Assembly: GCA_023388195.1 (NCBI GenBank) | Contig: JAEWGR010000046.1 | Span: 1 to 17,362, forward strand | Reading direction: 5' to 3' | DNA from: Bacillota bacterium | GTDB lineage: Bacteria; Bacillota; Negativicutes; Sporomusales; Sporomusaceae | Length of the DNA: 17,362 bases | Part shown: one piece after another, positions 14,400-17,362 of the stretch | How the letters are laid out: each line of letters starts with the position of its first letter | How positions within the stretch are numbered: position 1 is the stretch's first letter | Program-made: the position numbers and the translations under genes | The notes under the pieces: model-generated | The model's database searches: none | Told to the model about the DNA's origin: nothing | The model's input: only the letters and a program-made list of their open reading frames with translations

Positions 14400-15575
14400 A
14401 TGAATCAAACGCTTCTGAAAGCAGTGGTATTATCGATTTCTTTGCTGCTGCTGGCAGCCACGGCTGTGTCGCCGGCTCTGGCCAATATCAGCGCGGCCTT
14501 TCCCGGGGTAAGCGCCCAGACCATCATGCTGCTGGTGGCACTGCCGTCAATGACAATGGTGCTGGCGTCGCTGGTGTTCGGCAAGTTAAGCGAGTATTTG
14601 AGCCGGCGGGGACTTTTCCAGCTGGGGATGGTGCTTTTTCTCACCGGCGGCATAAGTCCTTATTTCATGAACGACTTATCGTTGATTTTGGTTATGCGGG
14701 CTGTACTGGGATTAAGTTTAGGCATTATTTTTCCCCTGTCTATTGTGCTCATCTCCGATTTCTTTGCCGGCCATGAAAGAGACACCATCATGGGACTGCA
14801 AAGTGTTGCCGTAAATCTTGGCGGCATCATTTTCTCCCTGCTGGGCGGTTTGCTCTGTACAGTGGACTGGCATAATACCTTTCTCGCCTATACGGTAGGC
14901 TTAGGTGTTCTCCTGTTTGTTGGCGTTTACCTGCCCGAGCCTGTCCGGACCAAGACGGCCGCAGACCCGGATAATCCGGCTGCGAAGGCCCCTCTGCCAG
15001 GCAAGGTGTATTTTACAGAAGCCCTGGTATTTATCTACAACCTGCTGATATTCGCATTTTTTACAAATGTAGCGATCCAGGTTGTCGGTGAAAACCTGGG
15101 CAATGCGGCCAGTGCCGGCTTAGCGTTGACCGTTTTTACCGGCGGCGGCCTGCTGGGGGGCTTAGTATTCGGCAAAACTATGCAAACCTTGAAACAGTTC
15201 ACAATCCCTTTGGGGTGGCTGGTCACCGGTATCGGTATGTCGCTTGTTGCCGGCGTGCATGACTTTAGGGTATTGTTAGCCGGGTGTTTCATCGGCGGTA
15301 TTGGTTTTTCCACAACCTGTCCGGCTTTTTTTGTGGCGCTATCGGTCATGTCGCCACCATCACGGGTTGCTTTTAGCATCGCGTTGGCCTCGGCGCTGAG
15401 TGGTATTGGTCAGTTTGCTGCGCCTTTCGTGTTTGAGCTGATTGCTGCACCGTTTAATCAGGGGCCGGGAAGATTTTATCTGTTGGTTAGTGCCGTAGCG
15501 TTTTTGGCGGTCGGGCTGTTGCTGTTGTTGCAAAACTATGCGCAACAACCCCGGACAACCGGCTTAAAAAGCTAG
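14400..15575 (+). CDS. MFS permease
   Basis: The 391-residue protein is a major facilitator superfamily permease with 12 predicted membrane segments, six on each side of a polar central loop rich in P, D and A (about residues 177-200, EPVRTKTAADPDNPAAKAPL). The loop after segment 2 has GKLSEYLSRRG, the usual MFS motif-A position in a variant form. I chose ATG at 14400 rather than GTG at 14391 because AGAGAGG lies 7 bases before it. The UroD-type methyltransferase gene follows after 30 bases and the LysR regulator is divergent, so import of the substrate for that enzyme is likely (inference). The substrate cannot be read from sequence. Confidence 0.9.
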   Translation: MNQTLLKAVVLSISLLLLAATAVSPALANISAAFPGVSAQTIMLLVALPSMTMVLASLVFGKLSEYLSRRGLFQLGMVLFLTGGISPYFMNDLSLILVMRAVLGLSLGIIFPLSIVLISDFFAGHERDTIMGLQSVAVNLGGIIFSLLGGLLCTVDWHNTFLAYTVGLGVLLFVGVYLPEPVRTKTAADPDNPAAKAPLPGKVYFTEALVFIYNLLIFAFFTNVAIQVVGENLGNAASAGLALTVFTGGGLLGGLVFGKTMQTLKQFTIPLGWLVTGIGMSLVAGVHDFRVLLAGCFIGGIGFSTTCPAFFVALSVMSPPSRVAFSIALASALSGIGQFAAPFVFELIAAPFNQGPGRFYLLVSAVAFLAVGLLLLLQNYAQQPRTTGLKS

Positions 15576-15605
15576 AACCTAAAATAAATTAAGGGGTGGA
15601 ACAGT

Positions 15606-16712
15606 ATGAAAACAGCACAACAATTACTGCAGGAACGTACAGAAAGGTTGAGAAAAACCATCAATTTTGAGAAAACCGACCGGTCACCGGTGATCCTTAC
15701 CGGCGATGCTTTTTGTGCCCGCCATGTCGGTATGAAGCTGTCCGACTTTTGTTCGAATATGAAAGCTTCCCATGAAGCAATTTTAAGTTCATTTAAGGAT
15801 CTGGGCGATGTCGACGGCACCGGCGGTACGTTTGCCGCAGCGACAATGTTTCCGTTAATGTTTTATACAAGGATCAAATTACCCGGGCGCGAGCTGCCTG
15901 ATGACACTCCGTGGCAGCTTGACGAACAGGAAATGATGACTGTGGCCGATTATGACGTTATTTTGCATAAAGGGTGGCATGCATTTAGCGAGGATTACCT
16001 GAAAAACCGGTTAGGGGTTGATGTTGATTCCCTGCTGGCCCAGCTGGCAGATGTTCCGCAGTTTGCCCGCAATTTTGAAGAAGCCGGTTATCTGGTGTAT
16101 ACCCCAAGCGCCTCGATCACGGTTAATGAATACCTGAGCGGCGGCCGGTCGTTCCCCAAATTTATGCGGGATGTATTCAAAATGCCGGATAAAGTGGAGG
16201 CTGTTTTAGACATCATTCTGGCAGAGACTCTGGTTGGTTTCCGGCAGCAAATCAGGGCGCTGAAGCCGCAAGTGGTATTTATTTCACCCGCCCGGGGGGC
16301 CAGTGAATTTTATTCGCCGAAGATATGGGAACGATTTGTCTGGAAATATCTTAAAGCGGCGGCCGAGGTAATTATTGAGGAGGGCGCAGTGGTTGACCTG
16401 CATATCGACGGTAACTGGGAGCGGGATCTGGAATACTTCAAGACATTGCCCCGGCATAAATGCATCTTTGAGTCCGATGGTGCCACCAACATGTATAAAG
16501 TCCGGCAAATACTCGGTGACCATATGGCCATAAAAGGGGATGTACCGGCGGCGCTACTGACGCTTGGTACTCCCGATGAGGTCTATAACTATAGCACAAA
16601 GCTAATTAAAGATATGGGGGCAGGATTTATTCTTGCTTCGGGCTGCACGATACCGCCCAATGCAAAAATAGAAAATGTCAAAGCCATGGTAGCGGCTGCG
16701 ACCGGTAAATGA
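15606..16712 (+). CDS. UroD-superfamily methyltransferase-like protein
   Basis: The 368-residue protein belongs to the uroporphyrinogen decarboxylase superfamily, which includes the corrinoid-dependent methyltransferases MtaA, MtbA and CmuA. It lacks a haem-pathway context and lies near a corrinoid protein, so methyl transfer is more likely than decarboxylation. In MtaA-type enzymes zinc is held by H-x-C and a distant C; here the matching places are H266-I-D268 (LHIDGN) and C347 (ASGCTIPPNA), with nearly the same spacing, so one cysteine is replaced by aspartate. C-terminal marks are IKGDVPAALLTLGTPDEV (from 309). The ribosome binding site AAGGGGTGG is before the ATG. It forms an operon with the MFS permease. 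It may be a substrate:corrinoid or corrinoid:acceptor methyltransferase; the direction is unknown. Confidence 0.82.
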   Translation: MKTAQQLLQERTERLRKTINFEKTDRSPVILTGDAFCARHVGMKLSDFCSNMKASHEAILSSFKDLGDVDGTGGTFAAATMFPLMFYTRIKLPGRELPDDTPWQLDEQEMMTVADYDVILHKGWHAFSEDYLKNRLGVDVDSLLAQLADVPQFARNFEEAGYLVYTPSASITVNEYLSGGRSFPKFMRDVFKMPDKVEAVLDIILAETLVGFRQQIRALKPQVVFISPARGASEFYSPKIWERFVWKYLKAAAEVIIEEGAVVDLHIDGNWERDLEYFKTLPRHKCIFESDGATNMYKVRQILGDHMAIKGDVPAALLTLGTPDEVYNYSTKLIKDMGAGFILASGCTIPPNAKIENVKAMVAAATGK

Positions 16713-16762
16713 TACTGCGGATTATTTAGAGAGAAAAGCAAGAAGTAAAAGGTGGGGGAAAT

Positions 16763-17362
16763 ATGAATAAGGACAGCATGAAGAAAAAACTTGTGATTAC
16801 CCTGACGGTTGCCACGTTAGCCGGTTGTGCCGCCAGCGCACTTGCGGCTTCACCCAACCCTTTTGGTGATGTTCCGGCCAGACACTGGGCCTATGAGGCC
16901 GTGAACAAGTTAACCCAGGATGGCCTGATTGACGGTACTGGCAAAAGCAGCTTCCATGGCGAACGGACAGTCACCCGGTATGAGATGGCACAACTGGTAG
17001 CCAGAGCGGTGTGGAATGCGGAAAAAGCCGATGCCGCAGACAAGGTCCTGATTTACAGGCTTACAGCTGAGTTTACTAATGAATTGAACAGTTTAGGTGT
17101 GCCGATGGAGGCCGGGGAAAAGAAAAGCGATAAACTAACCTTTAACGGCTTTCTCCATCTGTCAGAGCAGATTTGGGATAACAGCGGCGATTTTAAAAAC
17201 AGTACCGGCCTGACAGGCGACACCCCTCACCCCCGTGATGGCCATTATCCGGCCCTGGGTATTGATTTGTATATTAATTACAAGGTGAATGACAAATGGC
17301 AGGTGAAAATTGAAGATGAAGCCGTCAGGGATTTCCGGAGTGGCGGCTACTGGTCCAATGGG
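16763..17362 (+). CDS. SLH-domain outer-membrane porin, 3' truncated by window edge
   Basis: The first 200 codons of a gene that runs past the right edge. Residues 1-29 form a signal peptide (MKKKLVITLTVATLAGCAA core), with possible signal peptidase I cleavage after ALA near 28-29. An SLH domain follows (about 34-85: FGDVPARHWAYEAVNKL, then FHGERTVTRYEMAQLVARAV), then a helical linker, and from about 126 beta-strand-like segments (TFNGFLHLSEQ, IDLYINYKVNDKWQVKIED) typical of the porin barrel. In Negativicutes such proteins tie the outer membrane to the peptidoglycan through the SLH domain. A G-rich ribosome binding site (GGTGGGGGA) is 3-5 bases before the ATG. An unusual point is the lipobox-like LAGC at 19-22. 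Confidence 0.88.
   Translation, partial: MNKDSMKKKLVITLTVATLAGCAASALAASPNPFGDVPARHWAYEAVNKLTQDGLIDGTGKSSFHGERTVTRYEMAQLVARAVWNAEKADAADKVLIYRLTAEFTNELNSLGVPMEAGEKKSDKLTFNGFLHLSEQIWDNSGDFKNSTGLTGDTPHPRDGHYPALGIDLYINYKVNDKWQVKIEDEAVRDFRSGGYWSNG

Noticed and set aside
14129..14776. Open frame of about 215 codons overlapping the LysR-MFS spacer and the MFS gene
   Set aside because: It has no recognisable domain, and its second half is an out-of-frame reading of the MFS gene, whose 12-segment protein is convincing.
15606..16712. True uroporphyrinogen decarboxylase (hemE)
   Set aside because: No haem genes are nearby, the neighbours are methyl-transfer type genes, and His/Cys at the MtaA-type zinc positions favour the methyltransferase-like branch.

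Overview
The window reads as a chromosomal segment of a diderm Firmicute of the class Negativicutes, most likely a Sporomusaceae-type anaerobe. The strongest clue is the truncated gene at the right edge: a signal peptide, one SLH domain and the start of a beta-barrel, the architecture of the SLH-anchored outer-membrane porins of this class. A short HisG with a separate HisZ, a YerC/TrpR-like regulator and corrinoid methyl-transfer genes fit the same group. There are no rRNA, tRNA, CRISPR or transposase genes.

Layout. (1) 1-168: AT-rich leader. (2) 169-2194, plus strand: yerC-like regulator, hisZ and an HD-domain phosphohydrolase. (3) 2191-3147, minus strand: a D-2-hydroxyacid dehydrogenase that splits the histidine locus; its stop codon overlaps that of the HD gene. 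(4) 3148-3334: divergent control region with a candidate promoter and two adjoining palindromes just before hisG. (5) 3335-9764: hisG-hisD-hisC-hisB-hisH-hisA-hisF-hisIE, tightly packed with several stop/start overlaps and closed by a terminator. With hisZ this covers every step of histidine synthesis except histidinol-phosphate phosphatase; hisB is monofunctional and no PHP- or HAD-type phosphatase is in view. (6) 9904-10949: a LrgA/LrgB (CidA/CidB) membrane pair. (7) 11047-13166: a GntR/UTRA regulator, a corrinoid (B12-binding) protein and a DUF1638 protein, ending in a strong, probably bidirectional terminator. (8) 13231-14160, minus strand: a LysR regulator, divergent from (9) 14400-16712: an MFS permease followed by a UroD-superfamily methyltransferase-like protein. 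(10) 16763 to the edge: the SLH porin.

Working model. Region 3-5 makes histidine, probably under control of the YerC-like protein, because a palindrome before hisG (3302-3319) matches a site before yerC (69-86) at 15 of 18 positions. Regions 7-9 look like parts of a corrinoid-dependent demethylation system: the permease imports a methylated compound, the UroD-type protein moves the methyl group to or from the corrinoid protein, and GntR and LysR regulators sense substrate. The substrate, the reductive activator and the second methyltransferase cannot be determined from this window. This module, including its uncharacterised DUF1638 member and a UroD-type protein with an altered zinc motif (H-x-D instead of H-x-C), is the best candidate here for undescribed biology.
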